Position numbers and translations under genes: made by a program. From contig NZ_CP159578.1 of assembly GCF_040536835.1 (NCBI RefSeq), forward strand, positions 2,542,001 to 2,606,000: a stretch of 64,000 nt of DNA, in the 5' to 3' direction. This stretch comes from Salinicola endophyticus. GTDB taxonomy: Bacteria > Pseudomonadota > Gammaproteobacteria > Pseudomonadales > Halomonadaceae. Below the pieces are notes generated by a model, which made no database searches, was not told the DNA's origin, and saw only the letters and a program-made list of their open reading frames with translations. Numbering within the stretch: position 1 is the first letter of the stretch; every line of letters starts with the position of its first letter. Below are positions 1-7,468 of the stretch, in pieces.

Positions 1-1
1 A

Positions 2-88
2 GCAGGATCTAGAACCACCATCATCGTTACAAATGCCTACAGAACACCGATCAACGTCATTCTCGATATTGTGAAGACGGCCGACTGA
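2..88 (+). CDS. Possible C-terminal fragment of a protein running in from the left edge
   Basis: An open frame enters from the window edge and ends at TGA 86-88, giving 28 residues rich in Ile, Val and Thr that read like a genuine protein C-terminus (ending KTAD). No start is visible and the stretch is too short to assign a family. It converges on the DUF2845 gene that starts at 396 on the other strand. It could equally be chance open frame in the low-GC island scar. Confidence 0.3.
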   Translation, partial: AGSRTTIIVTNAYRTPINVILDIVKTAD

Positions 89-90
89 TG

Positions 91-396
91 TCATAGGCCG
101 ACTTTGATGTCTTCGTCGACAAGCTTCCCATCGATGAAGCGCAAATAATAATAGGCGCCATTCATAGGCCCATAGATCCAGCGCTCTATGGTGACGGCGC
201 CTTTAATAATTCGCCCCCCCCTGGACTGTGGGGGCTCGACTTCTTTCGAAGCGGGAGACCCACATTTTGCGATCACCTCAGACTTAAGATCGCCATCTTG
301 CACTAGGCCGTTCTGGCATCTCAATGCATAAGATGGGGTACTCGCCCCTATGATTAGAAAAAGCACCCAAATCAACGAAAAATGCTTTAATTGCAT
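91..396 (-). CDS. DUF2845 family small secreted protein
   Basis: This encodes a 101-residue protein with an N-terminal signal peptide (hydrophobic residues about 8-24, probable cleavage after SYA). The mature part has two cysteines (LRCQNG and AKCGSP) spaced as in DUF2845 proteins, a family of small exported proteins of unknown function. The start codon follows the stop of the upstream ParA remnant by one base (TAA then ATG), so the two could be co-transcribed. Base composition is clearly lower in GC than the rest of the window, as is the ParA relic, which suggests both belong to an acquired element. The function is unknown. Confidence 0.7.
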   Translation of the reverse strand: MQLKHFSLIWVLFLIIGASTPSYALRCQNGLVQDGDLKSEVIAKCGSPASKEVEPPQSRGGRIIKGAVTIERWIYGPMNGAYYYLRFIDGKLVDEDIKVGL

Positions 397-1051
397 TTAG
401 ACTGTCTCTGCTGTGGATTGATAGCATTCGAGACTACCATTGTAGCTTATCAGAGGCATTTCATACGCTTGGCAAACTGAGATATCTCTCGCATCGCGTC
501 GCTTCTCAGCCATCTTGTTCAGCTGGATGAATACCGGCGGCACCTTTAAACGGGTGTAGCGTGCCAGCTCGCGCAGTTCGTTGAGCATACCCTGAGTAAC
601 GCGAACAAATTCGCGGGCCGTCAGAAGCTCAGGAACGATCGGCGAGATCAGGCGACCGGCGGCCATCTCAAGGATGACAGAGCGCCCCCTGCGTATCGAT
701 CAGGATAGCGTCATAGCGATCGGCGAAACGTCCAAGACGGTCGACCAAGCGGAAGCGCCCATCCGGAGAATTGAGCAACAGCTGCTGCAGCTGGTTCCGA
801 TAGTCGTTGGAGACGATGATGTCGAGATTGGAAAAAGCGGTACGAGAAATGATCCGGTCAAGATCGACCAGCTCTGTCACCCCCACCAGGGGTGGACTGT
901 GACAGTTCGCCGCAGGAAGAGAGGGTTGGCTGAGTATCCAGATCTACGGGAAAGCCAGAAAACCCGAGTCAGCCAGGAGACCAACGAGGTTGGCTGTAGA
1001 GGTGGTCTTGCTGACACCACCTTTAGAACAAAACGTTGCCGAAACGCGCAT
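397..1051 (-). pseudogene. ParA/Soj-type partition ATPase, frameshifted relic
   Basis: Reading from ATG at 1051, the first about 31 residues carry the deviant Walker A of ParA proteins (CSKGGVSKTTSTANL). An in-frame TAG then follows. The expected continuation (DLDTQPTLSS) is in a neighbouring frame, after which the original frame resumes (GVTELVDLDRI...YDAILIDTQGA, the Walker B region). A further shift near 685 moves the rest (SVILEMAAGRLISPIVPE...) into the frame that ends at 397. At least three compensating indels are therefore needed to restore one protein. The C-terminal part looks scrambled or shortened against the roughly 290 residues usual for this family. ParA/Soj proteins of this type are typical of integrative conjugative elements seated at tRNA genes, and the relic starts only 77 bases from the 3' end of a tRNA-Asn. 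Confidence 0.75.
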
Positions 1052-1127
1052 AACCGCACCTCATCCGTCGGAATGTGGGATGAATGCAGAGGTGGCACTA
1101 CTTAGCGGAAGTCTTCTTGCCTATCGA

Positions 1128-1203
1128 TGGCTCCCCGAACAGGACTCGAACCTGTGACCCAATGATTAACAGTCATTTGCTCTACCAACTGAGCTATCGG
1201 GGA
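1128..1203 (-). tRNA. tRNA-Asn(GTT), copy 1
   Basis: A 76-nt gene with encoded CCA. The reverse strand starts TCCCCGATAGCTC and pairs with the 3' acceptor strand CGGGGAGCCA. The anticodon loop reads CTGTTAA, anticodon GTT, asparagine. It is identical base for base to copy 2 and is the promoter-distal member of a three-gene transcription unit. Its 3' end faces the ParA relic. Confidence 0.97.
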
Positions 1204-1234
1204 TCGATATCTTACCGGCAATGTGGGGCGATGA

Positions 1235-1310
1235 TGGCTCCCCGAACAGGACTCGAACCTGTGACCCAATGATTAACAGTCATTTGCTCTACCAACTGAG
1301 CTATCGGGGA
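1235..1310 (-). tRNA. tRNA-Asn(GTT), copy 2
   Basis: A 76-nt cloverleaf with anticodon GTT and encoded CCA, identical to copy 1. Identity continues a few bases into both flanks (GA before, TCG after), suggesting a recent tandem duplication or a duplicated attachment site. The spacer to copy 1 is 31 bases. Confidence 0.97.
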
Positions 1311-1334
1311 TCGGATTCATCGCGTGCTGTCTGT

Positions 1335-1410
1335 TGGCTCCCCGAGCAGGACTCGAACCTGCGACCCAATGATTAACAGTCATTTGCTCTACCAACTGAG
1401 CTATCGGGGA
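1335..1410 (-). tRNA. tRNA-Asn(GTT), copy 3 (promoter-proximal)
   Basis: A 76-nt tRNA with anticodon GTT and encoded CCA. It differs from copies 1 and 2 at two T-arm positions that pair with each other (an A-T pair replaced by G-C), so the fold is preserved. It is the first gene after the promoter at 1432-1459. Confidence 0.97.
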
Positions 1411-1431
1411 ACATCTGTCAGCACGCGGCGT

Positions 1432-1459
1432 AGTATACGGACTGGATTCGAGGCGTCAA
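1432..1459 (-). promoter_or_regulatory. Sigma-70 promoter of the tRNA-Asn cluster
   Basis: On the reverse strand TTGACG (1459-1454) is followed after 16 bases by TATACT (1437-1432), a near-consensus -35/-10 pair. Transcription would start around 1425 and run through all three tRNA-Asn genes, which have no other convincing promoter between them. Confidence 0.75.
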
Positions 1460-1717
1460 GGGTCAATCGCACATCGGGCGAGAATTCCTGGCGCTGAATT
1501 TCCCAACGCAATCAATGCGCTGGGCACGAAGCCCCAGGCAACGCCCGCGTCGCCACGCCCCGTCGCAAGGCTCACGCCACCCTACCCCAGCTGCCTGCGC
1601 CTCGCCCGCCGGAGACGAGACGGTGAGCAGGCACTCTCCCGGGTACTCTCGCAGGCACTAACCCTGCTCGTCCCCTGCTCGTCGCGTTGACACCTCTGCC
1701 CATTCGGCTTAGCGTCA

Positions 1718-1733
1718 ATTCATTATAATCAAT
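1718..1733. promoter_or_regulatory. AT-rich palindrome, candidate operator of the GntR-type regulator
   Basis: ATTCATTATAATCAAT is a 16-bp dyad with one mismatched pair and contains a perfect TATAAT (1724-1729) that may be the -10 of the transporter operon. It is the only clear palindrome in the 393-bp gap before the gene at 1804. FadR-family regulators bind short A/T-rich palindromes and usually control the operon they sit in, so autoregulation by the regulator at 3210 is inferred. No good -35 was found. The rest of the gap, apart from the tRNA promoter, shows nothing recognisable. Confidence 0.4.
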
Positions 1734-1803
1734 AGCGCCCCCTGACCGGCCCCGCGGTCCGGCAGGGAGCGACGACAACAACAAGATCTTTCAGGAGGTG
1801 CCC

Positions 1804-3213
1804 ATGACGGCACACGATACCTCGACCCGCAAGCCCTGGTACCAGCGCATACCCCACCCCGCCATTCTGATCTTCTGCCTGCTCTGCGCGGTGTGGCTGC
1901 TGACGCAGATCATTCCCGCCGGCACCTATGAGCGTCATGAGATCAACGGGCGCAGCGCGGTGATCCCCGACACCTTCCATCTGATCGACCAGCCGGCGCC
2001 GTCGGTGCTTCAAATCTTTCACGCCATCCCGCTGGGCATGATCGCCGCGGCCAGCGTCATCGTGATCGTGTTCATCGGTGGCGGACTGTTTCGCGTGATG
2101 GAGGCGACCGGCGCGCTGGAGAATCTGGTCGGCACCCTGGTCAAGCGGCTGGGTCGCGAGCGCCCCAGCGCGCTGGTATGGCTGATGACCTTCGTCTTCG
2201 GCGGGCTCGGCGTGGCCGTGGGCTACGAGAACAACATTGCGCTGATCCCGCTGGCCGTGCTGCTCGGTCTGGCCATGGGCGGCGACCGTCTGGTCGGCAC
2301 CGCCATCGCCCTCGGCGGCGTAGGGATCGGCTTCGCCACCTCGCCGATCAACGTCTATACCGTCGGCGTCTCGGACCAGATCGCGCAGCTGCCGCTGTTC
2401 TCCGGCGCCGGGCTGCGCAGCGTGCTCTGCATCGGTGCGCTGGCCCTGCTGGCCCATCACACCAGCCGCTACCTGAAGCGCGTGCGGGCGGATGCCGAAA
2501 CCTCGCTGCTCGAGCGCGACGAGCGCGCCGGCAGCCTGGACAAGCCGGTCGAGAGCTACCGCCTGCGTGCCGCCGATATCCGCGTCCTCGCCACCTTCGT
2601 CGTCGGCCTGGCGATCATGCTCTACGGGGTCTTCGCCCATGGCTGGTACATCAACGAGATCTCCGCCGTGTTCGTGGCCATGGCGCTGGCCATCGGTGCC
2701 ATGGCCAAGCTCTCGCCTTCACGTATCAATCAGTACTTCTTCGAGGGGGCGGCGTCGGTGACCAGCGGCGCACTGCTGGTGGGGCTGGCGCGCGCGCTGC
2801 AGGTGCTGATCGAACAGGGCCATATCGGCGATACCATCGTCCATGGTCTGGCCGAGCCCCTGGCCGGCCTACCGGTGCTGGTTTCGACCCTGGCGATGAC
2901 CCTGGTGCACTCGGTGATCAACGTCTTCATCCCCTCTGGCAGCGGCCAGGCCATGGCCACCATGCCGATCATGATCCCGCTCTCCGACCTGATCGGCATG
3001 ACCCGCCAGACCGCGATTCTGGCCTTTCAGGTCGGCGACGGGCTGACCAAAATGGTGGTGCCCACCTCCGGCGGCACCCTGGCGATGCTGGCGATCGCCC
3101 GCGTGCCCTACGACCGCTGGGTGCGCTTCTTCTTCCCGCTGCTGATTCAGGTGTTCCTGCTCAGTTGGCTGGTGCTTGCCTTCGCGGTGGCGATCGGCTG
3201 GGGGCCGGCGTGA
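1804..3213 (+). CDS. YfcC/DcuC-family carrier
   Basis: An inner-membrane secondary carrier of 469 residues with about 12 hydrophobic segments, resembling the YfcC/DcuC family (C4-dicarboxylate carriers and presumed amino-acid antiporters). The first segment is near residues 15-35 and glycine-rich segments occur around residues 75-90 and 120-180. ATG 1804 is chosen because AGGAGG (1793-1798) sits five bases upstream; an in-frame GTG at 1798 overlaps that ribosome site. The stop overlaps the GTG start of the regulator, and an acetylornithine-deacetylase-like enzyme follows, so the substrate is plausibly an N-acylated amino acid or related compound. That substrate is inference; the family link is fairly secure. 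Confidence 0.8.
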   Translation: MTAHDTSTRKPWYQRIPHPAILIFCLLCAVWLLTQIIPAGTYERHEINGRSAVIPDTFHLIDQPAPSVLQIFHAIPLGMIAAASVIVIVFIGGGLFRVMEATGALENLVGTLVKRLGRERPSALVWLMTFVFGGLGVAVGYENNIALIPLAVLLGLAMGGDRLVGTAIALGGVGIGFATSPINVYTVGVSDQIAQLPLFSGAGLRSVLCIGALALLAHHTSRYLKRVRADAETSLLERDERAGSLDKPVESYRLRAADIRVLATFVVGLAIMLYGVFAHGWYINEISAVFVAMALAIGAMAKLSPSRINQYFFEGAASVTSGALLVGLARALQVLIEQGHIGDTIVHGLAEPLAGLPVLVSTLAMTLVHSVINVFIPSGSGQAMATMPIMIPLSDLIGMTRQTAILAFQVGDGLTKMVVPTSGGTLAMLAIARVPYDRWVRFFFPLLIQVFLLSWLVLAFAVAIGWGPA

Positions 3214-3962
3214 GCCGCAAGCGCTCGGACCAGATCGCCGAGGGGCTGCGCCAGCGCATCCTCTCCGGCGAGCTGCCGCCCGGCGCCCGGCTGGAGAGCG
3301 AGGCCGCCTTGAGCGCGCGCCTGGACACCAGCAAGTGGACCCTACGTGAGGCGCTGAAGTCGCTCGAGACCCAAGGGCTGATCCGAATCCGCAGCGGCCC
3401 CGGCGGGGGCGCCAGCATCACCGAGGTGAGTGCATCCACTGCCAACGAGCTTTTGTGGAACTTCTGCTTCAGCCGCGATCTGTCGGTGGCGGACATCTAC
3501 GCCCTGCGCAAGCTGCTGGAGCCGGCGCTCGCCCGCGAGGTCACGCCGCTACTCGATGCCCCCACCCTGGCACGCCTGAGCGCCACTGCCGGGCGCTGCT
3601 GCAGCCAGCGCCAGGCGGGGCGTGGTGTCGCCGAACGCGAGGACGAGCTCGATTTTCACAACCTGCTAGCCGCGGTCTCGCCCAACCCGCTGCTGCGCTT
3701 TCTGATCGAGTTCCTCAACGGCCTGCTGCTCAAGGTAGTGGCGGCCCAGAACCACGACCCGGCGCTGGCGGGGATCGATATCAACTACCACGGCCACGAC
3801 TATCATCTGGAACTGATCGAGGCGTTTCACGCCCGCGACGCCGAGCGCGCCGAGGCCGTGATGTATGCCCACATGCGGGCCGCCGAGCACTACATGGGCG
3901 AGCTGACTGCGCTCAGCCAGCGCGCCGACGGCCACCAGAACGAGGAGACGAGAGACCCATGA
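3210..3962 (+). CDS. GntR-type transcriptional regulator, FadR subfamily
   Basis: The protein has 250 residues. The N-terminal winged helix-turn-helix covers about residues 1-70 (QIAEGLRQRILSGELPPGARL, then SARLDTSKWTLREALKSLE). An all-helical FCD effector domain follows from about residue 90. Histidines in DFHNLL, HDYHLEL and AAEHYM are placed like the metal-binding residues of FCD domains. It starts at GTG 3210 inside the stop of the transporter (GTGA) and its own stop overlaps the next ATG (ATGA), so all three genes should be translationally coupled. It probably senses the substrate or product of the deacylase and acts on the palindrome upstream of 1804. Confidence 0.88.
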   Translation: MSRKRSDQIAEGLRQRILSGELPPGARLESEAALSARLDTSKWTLREALKSLETQGLIRIRSGPGGGASITEVSASTANELLWNFCFSRDLSVADIYALRKLLEPALAREVTPLLDAPTLARLSATAGRCCSQRQAGRGVAEREDELDFHNLLAAVSPNPLLRFLIEFLNGLLLKVVAAQNHDPALAGIDINYHGHDYHLELIEAFHARDAERAEAVMYAHMRAAEHYMGELTALSQRADGHQNEETRDP

Positions 3963-5152
3963 CGACACCTTCCGAGAATACCAACCACGCCCCGCGCACC
4001 CACTACACCGCGACCGAGATGCTCGCCGAGCTGGTCGCCTTCGATACCGTCTCGCGCCACTCCAACCTGGCGCTGATCGAGTTCATCGAGCACTATCTCG
4101 CCGCCCACGGCGTGGAGAGCTGGCGCGTGGAGAACGAAGACGGCAGCAAGTCCAATCTGCTGGCGCGTATCGGCCCTGCGGTCGAGGGCGGCGTGGTGCT
4201 CTCAGGACATACCGACGTGGTCCCGGTGGATGGCCAGCCATGGAGCAGCGACCCATTCACCCTGACCGCCCGGGACGGCAAGCTCTACGCCCGCGGCAGC
4301 TGCGACATGAAGGGGTTCATCGCCTGCGCCCTGGCTGCAGTACCGCAGTGGACAGCGGCAGAACTGTCGAAGCCGGTGTGGCTGGCGTTCTCCTATGACG
4401 AGGAGATCGGCTGCCTCGGCGCACCGCGCATGATCGAGCGTCTGGTGGCAGACTTCCCGCGCCCCGCGGTGGTGGTGGTCGGCGAGCCGACGCTGATGCA
4501 CCCGGTGACCCAGCAGAAAGGCATCACCTCGCTCAAGACCGTGGTGCACGGCGTGGAGTCGCACTCCAGTCAGGTCGACCAGGGCATCTCGGCGATCCAT
4601 GTCGCGGCGCGCCTGGTCACCCGCATCGAGGAGATCATGGCCGAGATGGTCAGCGAGGGAGAGACCAATACCGACTTCAACGTCGCCCACTCGAGCCTCC
4701 ACGTCGGTCGTATCCAGGGCGGCACCGCGATCAACATCATGGCCCGGGAGTGCAGCTTCGAGTGGGAGATCCGTCATCTGCCCGAGCAGGGCTTCGACGC
4801 CGTGTTCTCGCGTTTCGACGCCTTCAGCCGACGCCTGGAGCAGGAGCTGAAGGCACGCGATGCACGCTTTGCCATCGAGACCACCCCGCTAACGCACACC
4901 GTGCCCGGCCTCGCCGGTAGCGATAATCGTGATGCCATCGCCCTGTGCCGACACCTGTTGGGCGAACGCGAGACCCAGGCGGTGGCCTACGCCACCGAAG
5001 CCGGCCAGTTCCAGAACGCCGGACTCGAGGCGATCATCTGTGGCCCCGGCAGCATTACCCAGGCGCACCAGCCTGACGAGTTCATCAGCGAAGAGCAGCT
5101 CGCCCAGGGTGAGGCGTTCATGCAGCGCCTGGGTGAGTACTTGCAGGCGTGA
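3959..5152 (+). CDS. M20 metallopeptidase, acetylornithine deacetylase (ArgE)-like
   Basis: A cytoplasmic di-zinc hydrolase of 397 residues. Visible metal and catalytic motifs are SGHTDVVP (His and catalytic Asp), the metal-bridging Asp in RGSCDMKG, the catalytic Glu pair in SYDEEIG, GEPT, and the late His in QAHQPDEF. The lid or dimerisation domain lies around residues 185-300. It matches the ArgE/DapE group, closest to ArgE, which removes acetate from N-acetylornithine. It starts by ATGA overlap with the regulator and sits with a carrier and regulator rather than with arginine genes, so a catabolic role on imported N-acyl amino acids is as likely as biosynthesis. Confidence 0.85.
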   Translation: MTTPSENTNHAPRTHYTATEMLAELVAFDTVSRHSNLALIEFIEHYLAAHGVESWRVENEDGSKSNLLARIGPAVEGGVVLSGHTDVVPVDGQPWSSDPFTLTARDGKLYARGSCDMKGFIACALAAVPQWTAAELSKPVWLAFSYDEEIGCLGAPRMIERLVADFPRPAVVVVGEPTLMHPVTQQKGITSLKTVVHGVESHSSQVDQGISAIHVAARLVTRIEEIMAEMVSEGETNTDFNVAHSSLHVGRIQGGTAINIMARECSFEWEIRHLPEQGFDAVFSRFDAFSRRLEQELKARDARFAIETTPLTHTVPGLAGSDNRDAIALCRHLLGERETQAVAYATEAGQFQNAGLEAIICGPGSITQAHQPDEFISEEQLAQGEAFMQRLGEYLQA

Positions 5153-5285
5153 TACGTGGGGAGCGAGCCATCAGGACGCCGCACCAGCACGAGGCGAACG
5201 CGCGAAATATCGCGTACGGCAACGAACGTGATCGCGCAGAGAACAATAACGAACAGGAGAAATATCGAATACTGCGAGGGGGAGT

Positions 5286-5362
5286 TGGTGGCTACGCCCT
5301 GATTCGAACAGGGGACCCCATCATTATGAGTGATGTGCTCTAACCAGCTGAGCTACGTAGCC
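5286..5362 (-). tRNA. tRNA-Met(CAT), elongator
   Basis: A 77-nt gene on the reverse strand starting GGCTACGTAGCTC, with anticodon loop CTCATAA (anticodon CAT) and encoded ACCA end. The A-arm sequence and paired first base match elongator tRNA-Met rather than initiator tRNA, which has an unpaired first base and GGG/CCC pairs in the anticodon stem. Confidence 0.95.
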
Positions 5363-5372
5363 ATCCGGGGTG

Positions 5373-5425
5373 GTTGCCGTAAGGCAACGGTGGCGCACTA
5401 TACCGGTGTCGGGTCGCGACCGCAA
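5373..5425 (-). promoter_or_regulatory. Promoter and leader hairpin of tRNA-Met
   Basis: On the reverse strand TTGCGG (5425-5420) is followed after 17 bases by TATAGT (5402-5397), a good sigma-70 promoter. Between the predicted start (about 5390) and the tRNA lies a perfect hairpin, GTTGCC-TTAC-GGCAAC on that strand (5388-5373), which probably helps 5' processing of the precursor. Confidence 0.7.
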
Positions 5426-5455
5426 GCCCTTGATCGCAAACCCTTGCCCTGGCGG

Positions 5456-5486
5456 GCGTTCCCGAACCGCAGCGGTTCGGGAACGC
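5456..5486 (-). terminator. Strong hairpin after choX
   Basis: A perfect 14-bp inverted repeat (GCGTTCCCGAACCG and its complement) with a 3-base loop lies 20 bases past the choX stop. No T-run follows on the reverse strand, so it is either a weak intrinsic terminator or an RNA 3'-end stabiliser. It also insulates the tRNA-Met promoter from choX transcription. Confidence 0.5.
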
Positions 5487-5506
5487 GGTGATCGACCAGC
5501 GCTGGC

Positions 5507-6451
5507 TCAGAGCCCCAGCGACTGCTTGACCGCCGGCAGGCCCGGTTGCCCGTCCACCGTGGTCACGCCCTCGAGCCATGCCGTCAGGGTGTCCGGATGC
5601 GCCTTGAGCCAGGCTCGGGCTGCGTCCTTCTCGTTCTGGCCATCGTCCATGATCGCGCCCATCACCTGGTTCTCCATGGTCAGGGTGAAACTCAGGTTAT
5701 CGAGCAGTTGACCGACGTTGGTGCACTCGTCGGAATAGCCGGCGCGGGTATTGGTGTAAACCGTGGCACCGCCGTAGTCCGGCCCGAAATAGTCATCGGC
5801 CCCGGACAGATAACCCATGTCGAAGTTGGTGTTCATGGGGTGCGGCTCCCAGCCGAGGAAGACCATCCACTCCTTGTTGCGGGTGCGCGCCTTCAGCTCG
5901 GCGAGCATGCCGGCCTCGCTGGAGTCGACCAGCTGCCAGTCGCCCAGCCCGTAGGCATCATCGTCGATCATCTTCTGGATGATCATGTTGCCGTCATTGC
6001 CGGCTTCGATGCCGAACAGCTTGTGGCCGAACTGATCGGCGTGGGCGTCCAGATCCTTGACCGAGGTGACGCCGGCATCGAGCACGTACTGCGGCACCGC
6101 CAGAGTGTACTTGGCCCCCTCCAGATTGGCCCGCGGGCGCTCGACCTCGCCGCGCTCGATGTAAGGGTCGCTGATCGATGCCATCGACGGCATCCAGTTG
6201 CCCAGAAAGACGTCGAAATCGCCGTTCTTCATCCCAGCATAGGCCACCGGCACGGAGACGGTGTCGGAATACGGCGCATAGCCCAGCCCCTCCAGCACCA
6301 CACTGGTGAGCGCGGTGGTGGCCTGGATATCGGTCCAGCCGACTTCGGCGAAGTGCACGCGCTGGCAGCTTTCCGGCGCAGCCGCCTGGGCGGCGGCGCT
6401 GACGCTGAGGCTGGCGCCGGCGAAGGCCAGCAGTAACGACTGTCGTTTCAT
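5507..6451 (-). CDS. choX: Choline/betaine ABC transporter substrate-binding protein
   Basis: A periplasmic binding protein of 314 residues with a clear signal peptide (residues 1-24, cleavage after AQA). The mature protein has the OpuAC fold typical of quaternary-ammonium binders: an early VGWTDIQATT segment, VFLGNWMPSM with a cage-type Trp, and LGWEPHPMN with another. These resemble the aromatic boxes of ChoX/ProX proteins that bind choline or glycine betaine. It is transcribed divergently from betI. No permease or ATPase gene adjoins it, so it must work with a transporter encoded elsewhere. Assignment to choline rather than betaine is inferred from the neighbouring bet operon. Confidence 0.85.
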   Translation of the reverse strand: MKRQSLLLAFAGASLSVSAAAQAAAPESCQRVHFAEVGWTDIQATTALTSVVLEGLGYAPYSDTVSVPVAYAGMKNGDFDVFLGNWMPSMASISDPYIERGEVERPRANLEGAKYTLAVPQYVLDAGVTSVKDLDAHADQFGHKLFGIEAGNDGNMIIQKMIDDDAYGLGDWQLVDSSEAGMLAELKARTRNKEWMVFLGWEPHPMNTNFDMGYLSGADDYFGPDYGGATVYTNTRAGYSDECTNVGQLLDNLSFTLTMENQVMGAIMDDGQNEKDAARAWLKAHPDTLTAWLEGVTTVDGQPGLPAVKQSLGL

Positions 6452-6670
6452 GCAAGATCTCCCTGATACGAAAATGGCGCCCGGCGCTGGGTCGCATCAC
6501 CGTCGTGCATCGCTGCCGCAGCCCACTACTACCTTGCAGCTCCGCGCGAACCTGGTGCTGCCGGGCGCCTTTTCTGCTGTTGTGTGACTTGCTGTCGATG
6601 ATCGATGGCGTTAATAACCAGCGATTATCGAATCATGCCATTTTCATTCTAGGCCACAATAGCTTATTTT

Positions 6671-6706
6671 TTATTGATTGACCGTTCAATAAAAAAATCG
6701 CATAAT
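6671..6706 (+). promoter_or_regulatory. betI promoter with overlapping BetI-type operator
   Basis: TTATTGA (6671-6677) and TCAATAA (6686-6692) form a dyad resembling known BetI sites. The presumed -35 TTGACC (6678-6683) lies inside it and CATAAT (6701-6706) follows after 17 bases. BetI without choline would block this promoter. The dyad also lies upstream of choX on the other strand, so both directions could be choline-responsive. The rest of the 335-bp divergent gap shows AT-rich tracts and nothing else recognised. Confidence 0.7.
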
Positions 6707-6786
6707 GCCGCTATCCTGATGTCGAAGCGCGCGCCCTGGCGCCATTTTCGAGTATCCGCCGTTTCAGACCGCAGTAGGAGAACCCT

Positions 6787-7407
6787 ATGCCGAAAGTCGG
6801 AATGCAGCCCATTCGTCGCCGGCAGTTGATCGAGGCGACGCTCGAGGCGATCGACGAGGTCGGTCTAGCGGATGCCACCATTGCCCGCATTGCCCGGCAC
6901 GCCGGCGTCTCCACCGGCATCATCAGCCACTATTTCGATGGCAAGGATGGGCTGCTGGAAGCCACCATGCGCCACATCCTCAGCGATCTCGGCAGCGCCG
7001 TCAGCGAGCGCCGCCGCGCGCTGGGCGAGGCGCCACCCCAGGACCACCTGCACGCGATCATCGATGGCAACTTCGATCGCAGCCAGACCAGCCGCTCGGT
7101 GATGAAGACCTGGCTGGCGTTCTGGGCCAGCAGCATGCACCACACCAATCTGCAACGGCTGCAGCGGGTCAACGATCGCCGTCTATATTCCAATCTGAGC
7201 AGCCAGTTCCGCCGCGTGCTGCCCAAGCGCCAGGCGCGCGATGCAGCTCGCGGACTGGCGGCACTGATCGACGGGCTGTGGCTGCGCGGTGCCCTGGCCC
7301 AGGAGGGGCTCGACGTGGACCGCGCCAGGCAACTGGCCTACGACTACGTGCGTGAACAGCTCGATACGCCGCAGCGCGCTCAGCGCCGCGCCAACGATTA
7401 CGCCTGA
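6787..7407 (+). CDS. betI: TetR-family choline-responsive repressor BetI
   Basis: The protein has 206 residues, the usual BetI length. The N-terminal TetR helix-turn-helix is at about residues 25-55 ([19 protein letters not shown]). The ligand-binding domain includes the tryptophan-rich stretch [12 protein letters not shown] characteristic of BetI. It represses the bet operon until choline is present. It is first in betI-betB-betA, and the operator-promoter lies 80 bases upstream. Ribosome site AGGAGA just before ATG 6787. Confidence 0.95.
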   Translation: MPKVGMQPIRRRQLIEATLEAIDEVGLADATIARIARHAGVSTGIISHYFDGKDGLLEATMRHILSDLGSAVSERRRALGEAPPQDHLHAIIDGNFDRSQTSRSVMKTWLAFWASSMHHTNLQRLQRVNDRRLYSNLSSQFRRVLPKRQARDAARGLAALIDGLWLRGALAQEGLDVDRARQLAYDYVREQLDTPQRAQRRANDYA

Positions 7408-7468
7408 GCCAGGCAGACGCTCACCCCCCAGATTCGCATCAGACACTCGACTTCGAAGGGAGACCACC

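Noticed and set aside
1084..1272. A small forward open frame over the tRNA-Asn genes
   Set aside because: It is the antisense reading of two tRNAs; its repeated peptide simply reflects the duplicated tRNA sequence.
2178..3209. Long N-terminal extension of the GntR-type regulator frame back into the transporter gene
   Set aside because: The regulator fold begins at GTG 3210; the extension is an Arg/Ala-rich shadow of the transporter gene.
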